Source of the DNA: Candidatus Tectimicrobiota bacterium
GTDB lineage: Bacteria; JACPUC01
DNA: 64,000 nt
Direction: 5' to 3'
Assembly: GCA_016192455.1 (NCBI GenBank)
Contig: JACPUC010000003.1
Span: forward strand, 62,001 to 126,000
The notes below the pieces were generated by a model. It was not told the DNA's origin. It saw nothing but the letters and a program-made list of their open reading frames with translations, and ran no database searches. The translations under genes and the position numbers were made by a program. Of this stretch, positions 1-8,197 are shown piece after piece; position 1 is the stretch's first letter; every line of letters starts with the position of its first letter.

Positions 1-297
1 CGCCAAGGGCTGGGAGAGGACGCGCAGCCAGGTGTCATGAATCTTCTCCGGGGGAGTGCCGAGGGCCAGGGCGTAGACATCCCGCGAGGCGCCGACGAGG
101 GCGGTGCCCACCGACATCGAGGTCCCCTTGACGTTCTCGAACAGCAGCCCGAAGCGGCGGTCCTCCGGGAAGCCCTGGTAAATCCAGCGCGCCATGCAGG
201 AGACCTCCCAGCTCGGATCAACCTGCCGCTTCACCCGGCGCAGCTTGCCATTCTCTTCCAGCACCCTCAGGTAGTCGCGCAGATCCTTGTACGCCAT
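1..297 (-). CDS. UbiD family decarboxylase, N-terminal part (runs off window edge)
   Basis: Only the first 99 codons are present; the gene continues past position 1. The start at 297 is chosen because it aligns with the start of the complete UbiD gene just upstream on the same strand. Two further ATGs at 303 and 306 lie too close to the GAGG ribosome-binding site. By manual count the 99 residues differ from the neighbouring copy at 16 positions, about 84% identity, so the pair is a tandem duplication. UbiD enzymes use prenylated FMN to add or remove a carboxylate on aromatic, heteroaromatic or alpha,beta-unsaturated acids. The prFMN and catalytic residues fall in the missing part, so activity cannot be judged here. 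Confidence 0.9.
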   Translation of the reverse strand, partial: MAYKDLRDYLRVLEENGKLRRVKRQVDPSWEVSCMARWIYQGFPEDRRFGLLFENVKGTSMSVGTALVGASRDVYALALGTPPEKIHDTWLRVLSQPLA

Positions 298-437
298 CGC
301 CATCATCCTCTGCGAGAAGGTGAACCGCGTCGCCGGCTGCTGAGTGCCGCACCCCTGTCCCTCTCCCCTCCGTCCTCCGGTCATGCCACCCCCGTCCCCC
401 ACCCTCGAGGGCAGCGGCGGAGGCGGCGCCGCCAGCC

Positions 438-1919
438 CTAGCCCAGGCCGAGGAAGCGCCCCTTCTCGGAGCGCTCAAGTCGCCGGGCGTGCCAGTCGAG
501 GCTGTGCTCGACGCGCTGCGGGATGTTGAAGGCCGGCAGGTCGGTATCTTGCCAGCTCTCATACGCTTTCCAGAGCAGGTGCTTGGGGGGAAGCGAGAGG
601 TCCGTGTAGGAGTGGCCGATCTTGTGCGTGGCGTCAAGGACCATCTTGCCGCTCCTGCCCGCCGCATCCTGGGAGGGATCGAAGAACATGCAGGCATCCT
701 TGATGATCACTACGTCCGTGGCCGGGTTGATGAGAGAGTTCCAGACCCAGTCGAGATGTTGCTGGTAGCGGACATCGATGCCCGTGTCGACCAGGGTGAC
801 CATCTTGATGTGGCTCATCTCGCAGACCAGGCGGCCGACCTTCTTGGCATGGCCGCCGTAGAGCGGCGTCATCTGCACCACGGCGTGCCCCATGAGGCCC
901 CCATGGGTCTGGTTGATGGCGACGTCGGTCACCGTCTGCTCGCCGAACACATCGATGAGCTGCCAGTGGATGACGCACTCGTTCGCCTGGCCCTGGATCA
1001 TCGTGCTCTCGCTCGGCGGGCACTGGCTGGTGTAGCCGTAGTAAATCGGGTTCCGGCGGTGCGTGATGGCGGTGACCTCGAACCAGATGCGCTCCGCGGC
1101 GTGGCCCATGTAGCCGGCGAACTCGCCGAAGCCGCCCTCGACCATGCGCCCGGTGGGGTGCAGCAGCCCCTCGACGACGATCTCGGCGTGCGCCGGCACC
1201 AGGATATCGACCGTCTTCCCCCGCACCACCTCGATCGGCTCTCCCTTCAGGGCGCCGGCGACGTGCATCTCGTCCATCCCCTTCGGCAGGGCCGCCGAGG
1301 TGGCCAGGTGCACCGCCGGCTCGCAGCCGATGGCCACCGCAACCGGCGCCGCCTCGCCGCGCGCGGCGTAGGACTCGTAGTTCTGGTAACCCTGCCGGCC
1401 GGGGTTCGTGTTCAGGGTGATCTGGTTCTTCGACTGCACCTGGCAGCGGTAGGTGCCGATGTTCTGCACGCCGCTGTCGCGGTCGCGGGTGATGACGCAG
1501 GCGGTGATGCAGGGCGTCACGTCTTTCCCCGGCGTCCAGGTCGGCACCGGCAGGGAGGTGAGGTCCACCTTCTCCTTGGGGATGACCACCTCGTGCGCCG
1601 GGCCGGAATTGACGAGCTTCGGGGGCAGCGGGTTGCGCAAGGCGCGCAGCCAGGTGTCGTGGATCTTCTCCGGCGTGGCGCCCATCGCCAGGGCGTAGAC
1701 ATCCCGCGAGGCGCCGATGAGCGCCGTGCCGACGGACATCGAGCTTCCCTTGACGTTCTCGAACAGCAGCCCGAAGCGGCGGTCCTCCGGGAAGCCCTGG
1801 TAAACCCAGCGCGCCATGCAGGAGAGCTCCCAGCTCGGATCGACCTGCCGCTTCACCCGGCGCAGCTTGCCGTGCGACTCGAGCAGGCCGAGGTAGTCAC
1901 GCAAATCTCGGTAGGCCAT
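438..1919 (-). CDS. UbiD family prFMN-dependent decarboxylase
   Basis: A 493-residue protein, full length for the UbiD/BsdC/VdcC family (about 470-500). It opens with the usual MAYRDLRDYL and FGLLFENVKG blocks and carries the RRNPIYYGYTSQCPPSES segment near residue 295, matching the conserved stretch before the active site. An AGGTGA ribosome-binding site lies 6-7 bases before the ATG. The family reversibly (de)carboxylates aromatic or unsaturated acids with prenyl-FMN made by UbiX; no ubiX is in this window. A second near-identical gene follows 140 bp downstream on the same strand. Duplicated UbiD genes beside an amidohydrolase suggest catabolism of aromatic acids rather than ubiquinone synthesis. 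The substrate is unknown. Confidence 0.93.
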   Translation of the reverse strand: MAYRDLRDYLGLLESHGKLRRVKRQVDPSWELSCMARWVYQGFPEDRRFGLLFENVKGSSMSVGTALIGASRDVYALAMGATPEKIHDTWLRALRNPLPPKLVNSGPAHEVVIPKEKVDLTSLPVPTWTPGKDVTPCITACVITRDRDSGVQNIGTYRCQVQSKNQITLNTNPGRQGYQNYESYAARGEAAPVAVAIGCEPAVHLATSAALPKGMDEMHVAGALKGEPIEVVRGKTVDILVPAHAEIVVEGLLHPTGRMVEGGFGEFAGYMGHAAERIWFEVTAITHRRNPIYYGYTSQCPPSESTMIQGQANECVIHWQLIDVFGEQTVTDVAINQTHGGLMGHAVVQMTPLYGGHAKKVGRLVCEMSHIKMVTLVDTGIDVRYQQHLDWVWNSLINPATDVVIIKDACMFFDPSQDAAGRSGKMVLDATHKIGHSYTDLSLPPKHLLWKAYESWQDTDLPAFNIPQRVEHSLDWHARRLERSEKGRFLGLG

Positions 1920-2075
1920 GGCTCATCACCTCATGGAGTGGGTTCATCGAGCTGGTGCGTCCCTGTGACCGTGTACCACTTACCAAGTTCGGCGCCTCGG
2001 GTCAAGGTCAGCCGCGGCGGCCGGCGGCGCCCGCAACGCCTCTCAGCCGCTCTCTCCGCGAGCCGCCAACCCCGC

Positions 2076-2104
2076 TTGCCGAAGCGCCGACCCTCTGCTA
2101 GAGT
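2076..2104 (+). promoter_or_regulatory. candidate sigma70 promoter of the amidohydrolase gene
   Basis: TTGCCG at 2076-2081 and TAGAGT at 2099-2104 are separated by exactly 17 bp, each matching the consensus at four of six positions. The site lies about 140 bp before the amidohydrolase ATG. It is the only promoter-like sequence I see in the 327-bp gap 1920-2246 between the divergent UbiD and amidohydrolase genes; nothing else is recognisable in that gap. Confidence 0.4.
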
Positions 2105-2246
2105 CCCTCGATACCCTCTCCCGGCATGCGGCGGCAGGGGCGCGCGCGCCCGCCGGCGCTCAGGCGGTGACGCGGCGCGAGGCTGGCTCGAACGCCGGGC
2201 GGCAGAGGGATCAACGAACCTCGAGCAGGAGACGCGGGGGGAAAGT

Positions 2247-3329
2247 ATGAGCGCCCTCGACTACCCGATCATCGATTCAGATGGGCACGCCGTTGAATCG
2301 AACGCCCTCTTCGATATCTACCTCGACAAGGAGTTTCGGCACGTTGCGCCGCGCATGGTGCCCGATCCCGGCGGCGCCAACCGCATGTTCTTCGAAGGGC
2401 GCTACTGGCCTCCTTTCCCGGAAGGCGAAGGCTCGTCGCAGTTCCACGAGGAGGTGCCGGAACACCGCATCGAAGCGCTCGACGCCCTCGGCATCCAGGC
2501 GCAGGTGCTCTTCCCCTCGCGCGCCACGATCTTCCCCATCGCCCCCCACGCCAGGCTGGCGGAGGCGCTCTGCCGTTGCTACAACGACTGGCTCGGCGAC
2601 TTCTGCGGCCACAACCCGCAGCGCCTCTTTGGCATCGGCATCGTCTCCCTGCGGAACGTCGACGGCGCCGTGCGCGAGGCGCAGCGCTGCATCACCCAGC
2701 TCGGCATGAAAGGCATCGTCATCCGCCCCAACCCCGTCTGCGGGCGCAACCTCGACAACCTCGACTACGATGACTTTTACGCCGCCATGAGCGACCTCGA
2801 CGTCCCTCTCTGCGTGCACGAGACCACCGGCGTGGACGCCACCGCCGGGGGCGAGCGCTACGACATCCGCCGCCACGACCGCTACGCCTTCAACCACATG
2901 ATCTCGCACCCCTTCGAGCAGATGATCGCCTCCATGAGCCTGTTGGCCGGCGGCGTCCTCGACCGCTTCCCGAAGCTGCGCGTCGGCTTCTTCGAGGCCG
3001 GCATCGGCTGGCTGCCGTACTGGCTGGGACGCCTCGACGAGCATTACGAGCACAAGGTCCTCGGCAAGCAGTGGAGCCTCCTCACCATGAAGCCGAGCGA
3101 CTACTTCCGCCGCCAGTGCGCCATCACCTTCGATCCCGACGAGGCGACCGCCCCCTTTGCCATCCAGTTCGTGGGCAGCGAGCGCGTCCTCTTCGCCAGC
3201 GACTTCCCGCACTTCGACGCCAGCGCCGACGCTGTGCGCGAGCTGTTCGAGGGCGGCGCCCTCGACGACGCCGCCAAGCGCCGCATCCTCTGCGACAACC
3301 CGCGCGGCTTCTATAAGCTGACGGTGTGA
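2247..3329 (+). CDS. amidohydrolase 2 family metal-dependent hydrolase
   Basis: A 360-residue protein of the Amidohydrolase_2 (ACMSD-like TIM-barrel) family. The open frame extends far upstream without a stop, but the ATG at 2247 places the family's typical N-terminus (MSALDYPIIDSDGHAVE) at the protein start and has a GGGGGAAAG ribosome-binding site. Family marks are the DSDGH segment, a slightly degenerate form of DxDxH; VHET near residue 190; a His-rich middle (RRHDRYAFNHMISHP); and FASDFPHFDA near residue 315, which carries a conserved Asp. The family decarboxylates or hydrolyses ring-derived acids and uses one divalent metal. It is divergent from the UbiD pair, fitting a shared role in aromatic acid breakdown. 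The substrate cannot be told. Confidence 0.9.
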   Translation: MSALDYPIIDSDGHAVESNALFDIYLDKEFRHVAPRMVPDPGGANRMFFEGRYWPPFPEGEGSSQFHEEVPEHRIEALDALGIQAQVLFPSRATIFPIAPHARLAEALCRCYNDWLGDFCGHNPQRLFGIGIVSLRNVDGAVREAQRCITQLGMKGIVIRPNPVCGRNLDNLDYDDFYAAMSDLDVPLCVHETTGVDATAGGERYDIRRHDRYAFNHMISHPFEQMIASMSLLAGGVLDRFPKLRVGFFEAGIGWLPYWLGRLDEHYEHKVLGKQWSLLTMKPSDYFRRQCAITFDPDEATAPFAIQFVGSERVLFASDFPHFDASADAVRELFEGGALDDAAKRRILCDNPRGFYKLTV

Positions 3330-3391
3330 CCCGCGGCGTCTCCGCGGCCCCTCCCCGCGGCAGCCCGCGGCCCGCGCCCGCGGCGCCCTAG

Positions 3392-3663
3392 TATCGTGTC
3401 CCCTACGTTCCATCACCTAATCCTGAGAGGGGACCTTCTCCCCAACCGCGCCCGCGGGGGCTGATCGTAGGGGCGGGGCTTGCCCCGCCCGCAACCTCAG
3501 TCTAGGAAGGAACCGTGTCTCCTCGCGCGCCCCGGCTTGGAGGGGCGGTTCGCGAACCGCCCCTACGGGATGGGAGTGTGGGGGAGCATGGGTTCCTCAC
3601 AAGCCCCTTGCCAATGCAGCGAACAGCGCCGCAACGATGTGAGCGAACTTCTGAGACGCAACA
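3392..3663 (+). mobile_element. MITE-like element, copy A (272 bp)
   Basis: The left end TATCGTGTCCCCTACGTTCC and the reverse complement of the right end, TGTTGCGTCTCAGAAGTTCG, match at 12 of 20 positions, giving imperfect terminal inverted repeats. The element is flanked by the direct repeat CTAG (3388-3391 and 3664-3667). It contains two strong GC hairpins (3470-3490 and 3541-3564) and no credible coding region. Copy B at 10562 is the same length and differs at about five positions. The right-hand CTAG supplies the TAG stop codon of the minus-strand NIPSNAP gene. No transposase of this type is present, so the element is presumably moved in trans. Confidence 0.8.
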
Positions 3664-4281
3664 CTAGCGCAGCGGCGAGCAGGCCGCCGGCAGGCAGATT
3701 TTCACCTCTTGGCTGAGCATGAAGTCGCGCGTCTTCGGCGGCCAGTAGTCCTGCTTGCTGGCCTCGGCGCGCAGCTTGGCGCGCGCGTTGAGGTCGGGGT
3801 ACGCCCAGATGTGGATGAACTGGTTCAGGGCGCCGAACTCGCTGGTGAAGGCGGCGACAAGGGGAGAGATGGTGACCCGCTTCGGCATCACCTCGCCGAA
3901 ACGCTTCAGCACCTCCGGCAGCGTCCCCGGCCGGTAGGTGTAGGTGCGCACCTCGAAGACGCCTCCCGTCTCCTGGGGTTGCGGCTCGGGAGAGAACGGC
4001 GCGGGCTTGGCGATCATCGTGTGCTGCCGCAGGATGGTGTTCGGCGGGAACTTCGGCGGCCACTCCTGCGTCTGCCGGGATGCCAGGCGCACCTCGTCAC
4101 GCTGCTGCAGGCTTTCGTAGGGCCAGATATGAATGACTTGGTTGAGCGGCCCGATCTCGGTATGCCAGAGGGCCAGCAGCGGGGAGTAGACCGTCCGCTT
4201 CGGCAGGACCGCGGCGAAGCTGCGCTCGAACTCGGGCACCATGCCGGCGCTCAGGTCGTAGGTGCGTATCTCGTAGATCAT
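3664..4281 (-). CDS. NIPSNAP family protein, two tandem domains
   Basis: A 205-residue protein made of two NIPSNAP-type alpha/beta-barrel repeats, about residues 1-100 and 108-200. Each begins with a similar strand (MIYEIRTYDL and VFEVRTYTYRPG) and has an internal NQxIHIWxY motif, so it looks like an intragenic duplication or a fused dimer. Bacterial NIPSNAP proteins are small soluble dimeric-barrel proteins, mostly of unknown role and often near catabolic genes. The ATG at 4281 starts directly at the first domain; longer frames upstream belong to another gene. The stop codon TAG coincides with the CTAG target duplication of a MITE. The upstream glycosyltransferase gene ends 22 bp away on the same strand, so the two are probably cotranscribed. 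Confidence 0.88.
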   Translation of the reverse strand: MIYEIRTYDLSAGMVPEFERSFAAVLPKRTVYSPLLALWHTEIGPLNQVIHIWPYESLQQRDEVRLASRQTQEWPPKFPPNTILRQHTMIAKPAPFSPEPQPQETGGVFEVRTYTYRPGTLPEVLKRFGEVMPKRVTISPLVAAFTSEFGALNQFIHIWAYPDLNARAKLRAEASKQDYWPPKTRDFMLSQEVKICLPAACSPLR

Positions 4282-4303
4282 GGCAATCCTCCTTGCTGCC
4301 CTG

Positions 4304-6202
4304 CTAGCGGGCCTGCTCCGCCGCCGGGGCTGGTTCCCCTGCCGCAATCTGGGACGAACGAAGCGCCTCGCGGCCGGAAAGCTCGTGGAACTCCTCCTGG
4401 AGCCGCCGCAGCCAGGAGGCGTGGTCGGGGAAGGCGCGGAGCAGGGCCTGCGTCTCCGCGTAGAGCGGCTCCAGGTCCGTGTCGCCCCGCGCGCGCTTCT
4501 CGCGCAGCAGCACGCAGCGCGCATCCGGGTCGTTCCAGAAGACCTCGACGAGGTTGGCGATGCGCGCGATGCGCTCGTCGCGGCGTCCCAGCTTGCCGAG
4601 GACGGCGGCCAGCTTGCGCAGCACCGGCGGCACGCCGGGGCGCACCCGCAGCGAGCGCTGCCAGCCGACGGCCGCCTTGATGCGCTCTCCCTGCCGATCC
4701 CAGAGATCACCGAGGCGATCCCAGGCCGCCGCGCCGAGGATGGCGCCGCACTCCTCCAGCCGCCGCGCTGCGTCCCGCAGGTGCTCGTAGTGCGCCTGCT
4801 GCCAGGCGACCTTGAAGAGGAGGGCGTGGAAGGGATCGCGCTCGTCGACGATGGCAAGTCCGTCGAGCATCTCCTCCCGGAGCGCGCTCCCCTCCAGGAT
4901 CAGCAGGCAGTTGAAGAGGGCCTTCTCGGCATCCTCGGCGGCGTTGAGGAGGGCGAAGAGCTGCCCGAGGTTGAAGTAGCCCAGGGCGTAGTCCGGCAGC
5001 GCCTCGACCGCCGCCAGGGCATCCCGGACCGCCTGCGCCAGGAGCTGCTGCTCGATCTCCGGCTGGTTGTCGACCAGCGAGGCGAGGCAGGCGTGCAGCA
5101 CGGCCCGCGCATTCCAGGCGCGCGCCTCGCCCGGCGCCAGCTCCAGCGCCCGGCTAAGGAGTTGCCGCGCCAACTCGCAGGGCGCCACGCCCCAGGTCCT
5201 CCCCATGCGCTGGTAGACATGGTTGAACGCCTGCACCCCTTGCCAGTAGAGCTGCTGCGGCTCCGCGAGGCGTGTGGCGAAGCGCCGCGCGCCGCGCCCC
5301 CGGCCGGCGGCGCGCCCGCGCACCCCCTCGAGCAGGGCCTGGAGCGGCACGCGCGGCGGCCTCGCCAGAACGTTCGCCCGCCCCGCCGCCGCGATGCGCC
5401 GGCGCTCCTCCTCGTGGCTGAGGTAGTACTCCAGCCGCGCCTCGAAGTTCTCCTCGTTGTAAAGGACGCAGTCGACGCCGTCCGTGAAGCGCTCGCCGAT
5501 CTCCAGGTTGTCGGCTTCCATGAACAGGAGCGCCTCGCTGAGGGCGATCTCGTAGACGCGGAAGTTGAGGTCGCTCTGCAGCGACTGGTTGAAGGCGATC
5601 CTGCTGCGTCCGAGGGCGCGGTAGTAGGCGGGCGGGTCGAGCTGCTCGAAGAGCCCCACCCGCCACCTGCCGGAGAGCCGCGCGATGCGCCGCAGGTAGG
5701 CATCGCGCCGCGGGTAGACCGGCCCGTAGGCGCCGGCGAAGAAGATGTCGTAGTCCTTCTCCGGCGAGGGCCGCGCCTCGTTGAGCGGGTAGCGCGAGCT
5801 GTACACCTCCCAGGGCTCGACGTTGGGGTAGCCGAGGTCGCGCAGGAGCTGCGTGCACTTCGCACCCGCCACGATGGCGTCGAAGCGCCGCAGGTTTTCG
5901 CGCAGGCTCGTGAAGGCGCGGTTCCAATCGCAGACGATGGCCAGGGTGAAGCAGGGGCACTCATCGAGGCCGGGAGGGAAGGTGTGGTGCTCCGCCCAGA
6001 AGAAGATCAGCACATCCGGCCGCCAGGCGCCGAGCTGCCGCGCCATGGCCTCGGTGATCGTCTCGCGGTGCGGCTCATAGACGAGGTCGGCCGGCGGCGT
6101 GAGCTGCCCGGCCTCGTGGAACAGCTTGATGCTGATGTCCGCCGCAAGGCCCTGGAACATCAGGTGCGTGGGCCGGTTGAAAGGGCCGAAGAGCACCTTC
6201 AT
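4304..6202 (-). CDS. CgeB-like glycosyltransferase with helical (TPR-like) C-terminal half
   Basis: A 632-residue cytoplasmic protein. Residues 1-280 resemble CgeB/Glyco_trans_1_2 glycosyltransferases: a Rossmann-like N-terminal half, DIFFAGAYG at 152-160, and the nucleotide-sugar-binding half with RVYEIALSEALLFMEADN and DGVDCVLYNE around 215-250. From about residue 330 to 600 the protein is Ala/Leu-rich and helical with repeats of TPR character (for example YALGYFNLGQLFALL), ending in a low-complexity tail. CgeB-type enzymes modify spore surface or cell-surface glycans, and TPR tails usually recruit the acceptor. The start at 6202 is chosen because MKVLFGPFNRP is a natural domain start; the longer frame is Arg-rich read-through. 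Confidence 0.78.
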   Translation of the reverse strand: MKVLFGPFNRPTHLMFQGLAADISIKLFHEAGQLTPPADLVYEPHRETITEAMARQLGAWRPDVLIFFWAEHHTFPPGLDECPCFTLAIVCDWNRAFTSLRENLRRFDAIVAGAKCTQLLRDLGYPNVEPWEVYSSRYPLNEARPSPEKDYDIFFAGAYGPVYPRRDAYLRRIARLSGRWRVGLFEQLDPPAYYRALGRSRIAFNQSLQSDLNFRVYEIALSEALLFMEADNLEIGERFTDGVDCVLYNEENFEARLEYYLSHEEERRRIAAAGRANVLARPPRVPLQALLEGVRGRAAGRGRGARRFATRLAEPQQLYWQGVQAFNHVYQRMGRTWGVAPCELARQLLSRALELAPGEARAWNARAVLHACLASLVDNQPEIEQQLLAQAVRDALAAVEALPDYALGYFNLGQLFALLNAAEDAEKALFNCLLILEGSALREEMLDGLAIVDERDPFHALLFKVAWQQAHYEHLRDAARRLEECGAILGAAAWDRLGDLWDRQGERIKAAVGWQRSLRVRPGVPPVLRKLAAVLGKLGRRDERIARIANLVEVFWNDPDARCVLLREKRARGDTDLEPLYAETQALLRAFPDHASWLRRLQEEFHELSGREALRSSQIAAGEPAPAAEQAR

Positions 6203-6522
6203 GGGATCATGGCCTCGCAGGCTCGCATCGCCGCGGCGCCCCCTTGGTCGAGAGCCGCGGGTCGCGGCGGACGGTGAGGGATCGGGGCGCGGCGGAGCTG
6301 GCAGCGTAGCCAAGGGCGCGGCGACCCCCGCGGCCCTCGCCGCGGCAGCCTTGCCGCCCCCAAGGCTGCGCCCCGCTCTCCCCTTCCTGTCGCGCCAGGA
6401 CTGGCGTATGCTGAGAGCTCGCGCAGCCCGACCCGCGTCGGCAATCTCCGGGGAGACGACCGGCGCCGGCGCTCGAACCCCGGCGTGCAGGGCAGCTTGA
6501 ACTGAGCTGAGTGGAGATGTCC
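6203..6522. other. divergent intergenic region with a palindrome
   Basis: This gap separates the minus-strand glycosyltransferase from a plus-strand secreted protein gene. It contains the perfect inverted repeat CGCCAGGACTGGCG at 6393-6406, immediately followed by TATGCT (6407-6412), a plausible -10 box with no clear -35. The palindrome could be an operator. Nothing else is recognisable. Confidence 0.35.
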
Positions 6523-7377
6523 ATGAAACGCGGCAATCGACCCGGCAGAGGGGCGGGAACCCACGTCCTCCTCGGCGTGATCCTGCTCGGCGGTCTTCTT
6601 CTCTCAGCGCGGCAGGGCGGCGCGGCTCCCCGGGCCCCGCTCCTCAACATCTTCCCCCAGCCGCTGGTGCTCAGCGAGGCGGTGCGCGTCGGCCAGTTCG
6701 TGCGCTACCGGCAGAGCGGCGGACCGGAGCTGTTCACCTGGGAGCTTGCCGCGGTCGGCAAGGAGACCGTCGACAGCAAGGAGCAGGTGTGGCTGGAACT
6801 CCACTTCCAATACCCCAACCGCCTGCAAGGGCGCGAGATGACGATGAAGTCGCTCTACGAGGTGGAGAGCCTGCGGACGAGCCCCTGGGGTGTGCCGGCG
6901 CGCCCGAGCCAGCTCATCATGCTGCCGCCGGGGTTCACCGCGGCGCTCGCCCTGCCGCCCGGCTCCATCAGCAGCATGGTGCAGCAGATGACGGCCGCCG
7001 ACGGCGCGCCGAAGCTCGATCTGCGGGGCTACTTCGCCAGGCGCGCTGATCTCCCCGAGGAAGAACTGCGCCTGCCCGCGGGGACGTTCCGGACCCGCGT
7101 CTGGCGCGCCGTCATCGAAGGCGTGAGCGTGGCCGCCTACTTCACGCCGGAGGTGCCGCTCTCCCACCTTGCCCTGGTGACCATGCAGAGGAAGGGGACG
7201 CCCGAACCAGTGCGCGTCGAGCTCCTGGCGATGGGGGAGAGCGCCGCGACGCGCATCACCGTGCCGGTGGTCGACCGCATGCTCAGTCCGGCGCAGCACC
7301 CGGCGGCCGCGCCTGGCGCCGCGCCGTCCCCGGCGGCTCCCCGGCCCGCGGACCGCCCGGCGGGCGCCGGCAGGTGA
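6523..7377 (+). CDS. secreted hypothetical protein
   Basis: A 284-residue protein that I do not recognise. It has an Arg-rich n-region, a hydrophobic stretch (VLLGVILLGGLLLSA) and a small-residue site near GGAA, so it is probably exported. The mature part is a soluble alpha/beta domain with FVRYRQSGGPELFTWELAAV near its start, and it ends in a Pro/Ala-rich tail (about 35 residues) that looks disordered. Of the in-frame starts GTG 6511, ATG 6517 and ATG 6523, the last has the best-spaced GGAG. It stands between divergent and convergent neighbours and is probably transcribed alone. No catalytic motif is visible. Confidence 0.7.
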   Translation: MKRGNRPGRGAGTHVLLGVILLGGLLLSARQGGAAPRAPLLNIFPQPLVLSEAVRVGQFVRYRQSGGPELFTWELAAVGKETVDSKEQVWLELHFQYPNRLQGREMTMKSLYEVESLRTSPWGVPARPSQLIMLPPGFTAALALPPGSISSMVQQMTAADGAPKLDLRGYFARRADLPEEELRLPAGTFRTRVWRAVIEGVSVAAYFTPEVPLSHLALVTMQRKGTPEPVRVELLAMGESAATRITVPVVDRMLSPAQHPAAAPGAAPSPAAPRPADRPAGAGR

Positions 7378-7402
7378 GGAGCGGCGGACGCGTCGCGGCC
7401 CG

Positions 7403-8197
7403 TCAGGAACGCGCCCGCGCGGCGGCCTCGTGGTGCGGTTCGTTGCGCTCGATGATGTCCAGGATGCGCTCCTCGAACTCGACCAGCTCGGCGCGGCTGG
7501 CGCGCGTGGGGCACTGCACGTCGTAGAGCACCCGGCTCGGCTTGCCGAGGACGATCAGGCGGGAACCGATCTCGAGGGCCTCGTGGATGTTGTGCGTGAT
7601 GAGCAGGCAGGTCTTCTTCGTCTCGCCGATGAGGGTCAGGAAGACCTCCCGCAGGCGCTGCGCGGTGGACTGGTCGAGGTGCCCGAAGGCCTCGTCGGCG
7701 AAGAAGACGTCGGGCGACAAGCAGAAGGCGCGCGCGATCCCCACGCGCTGGCGCATGCCGCCGGAGAGCTCGTGCGGGTAGGCGTCCTCGAAGCCCATGA
7801 GCTCGAGCTTGTGCAGCCAGTGCCTGGCGATCTCACCTTGCTCCGCCTCGGAGTAGCCGAGGATCTCGAGCCCCACCTTGGCGTTCGCGAACGCTGTCCG
7901 CCACGGCAGCAGGCGGTCGGTCTGGAAGATCACCCCGAACTTGGCGCGAAAGAAGTCGAAATCCTGGTACGGGTCTCTGCCGAGAACGGTAATGGAACCC
8001 GCGGTCGGGTTTTCCAGCCCGAGGAGCAGGTTGAACATCGTCGACTTGCCGCAGCCGGTTTTGCCGACGATGGAGACGATCTCGCCCTCCCGCACCTCGA
8101 GCGTCAGGTCATCCACCGCCACGAAACGACTGCCGTCCACGCTGGTGAAGACGTGGCGCACATGCTCCATCTGAACCACGGGCGCGGAGGGGATCAT
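7403..8197 (-). CDS. ABC transporter ATP-binding protein (taurine/nitrate/sulfonate type)
   Basis: A 264-residue ATPase of the TauB/SsuB/NrtD group. The Walker A is GKTGCGKST, the Q-loop VIFQTDRLLPW, the signature LSGGMRQRV, and the Walker B VFFADEAFGHLD with the catalytic Glu present. The switch His is in LITHNIHEA. Its ATG overlaps the permease stop in an ATGA arrangement (8194-8197), implying translational coupling. It energises import of the ligand captured by the binding protein encoded first in the operon (order on the minus strand: binding protein, permease, ATPase). The ligand is not predictable from the ATPase. Confidence 0.93.
   Translation of the reverse strand: MIPSAPVVQMEHVRHVFTSVDGSRFVAVDDLTLEVREGEIVSIVGKTGCGKSTMFNLLLGLENPTAGSITVLGRDPYQDFDFFRAKFGVIFQTDRLLPWRTAFANAKVGLEILGYSEAEQGEIARHWLHKLELMGFEDAYPHELSGGMRQRVGIARAFCLSPDVFFADEAFGHLDQSTAQRLREVFLTLIGETKKTCLLITHNIHEALEIGSRLIVLGKPSRVLYDVQCPTRASRAELVEFEERILDIIERNEPHHEAAARARS

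Noticed and set aside
489-2246. Long N-terminal extension of the amidohydrolase frame
   Set aside because: It runs antisense to the UbiD gene and has no family similarity; the ATG at 2247 gives the natural start.
3418-3440. CTGAGAGGGGACC in the MITE-like elements resembling part of a TPP riboswitch
   Set aside because: It is present in several repeat copies unrelated to thiamine genes, and the second conserved TPP block is missing.
3470-3564. GC hairpins as a CRISPR-like repeat array
   Set aside because: There are only two hairpins of different sequence per element and no regular spacers.
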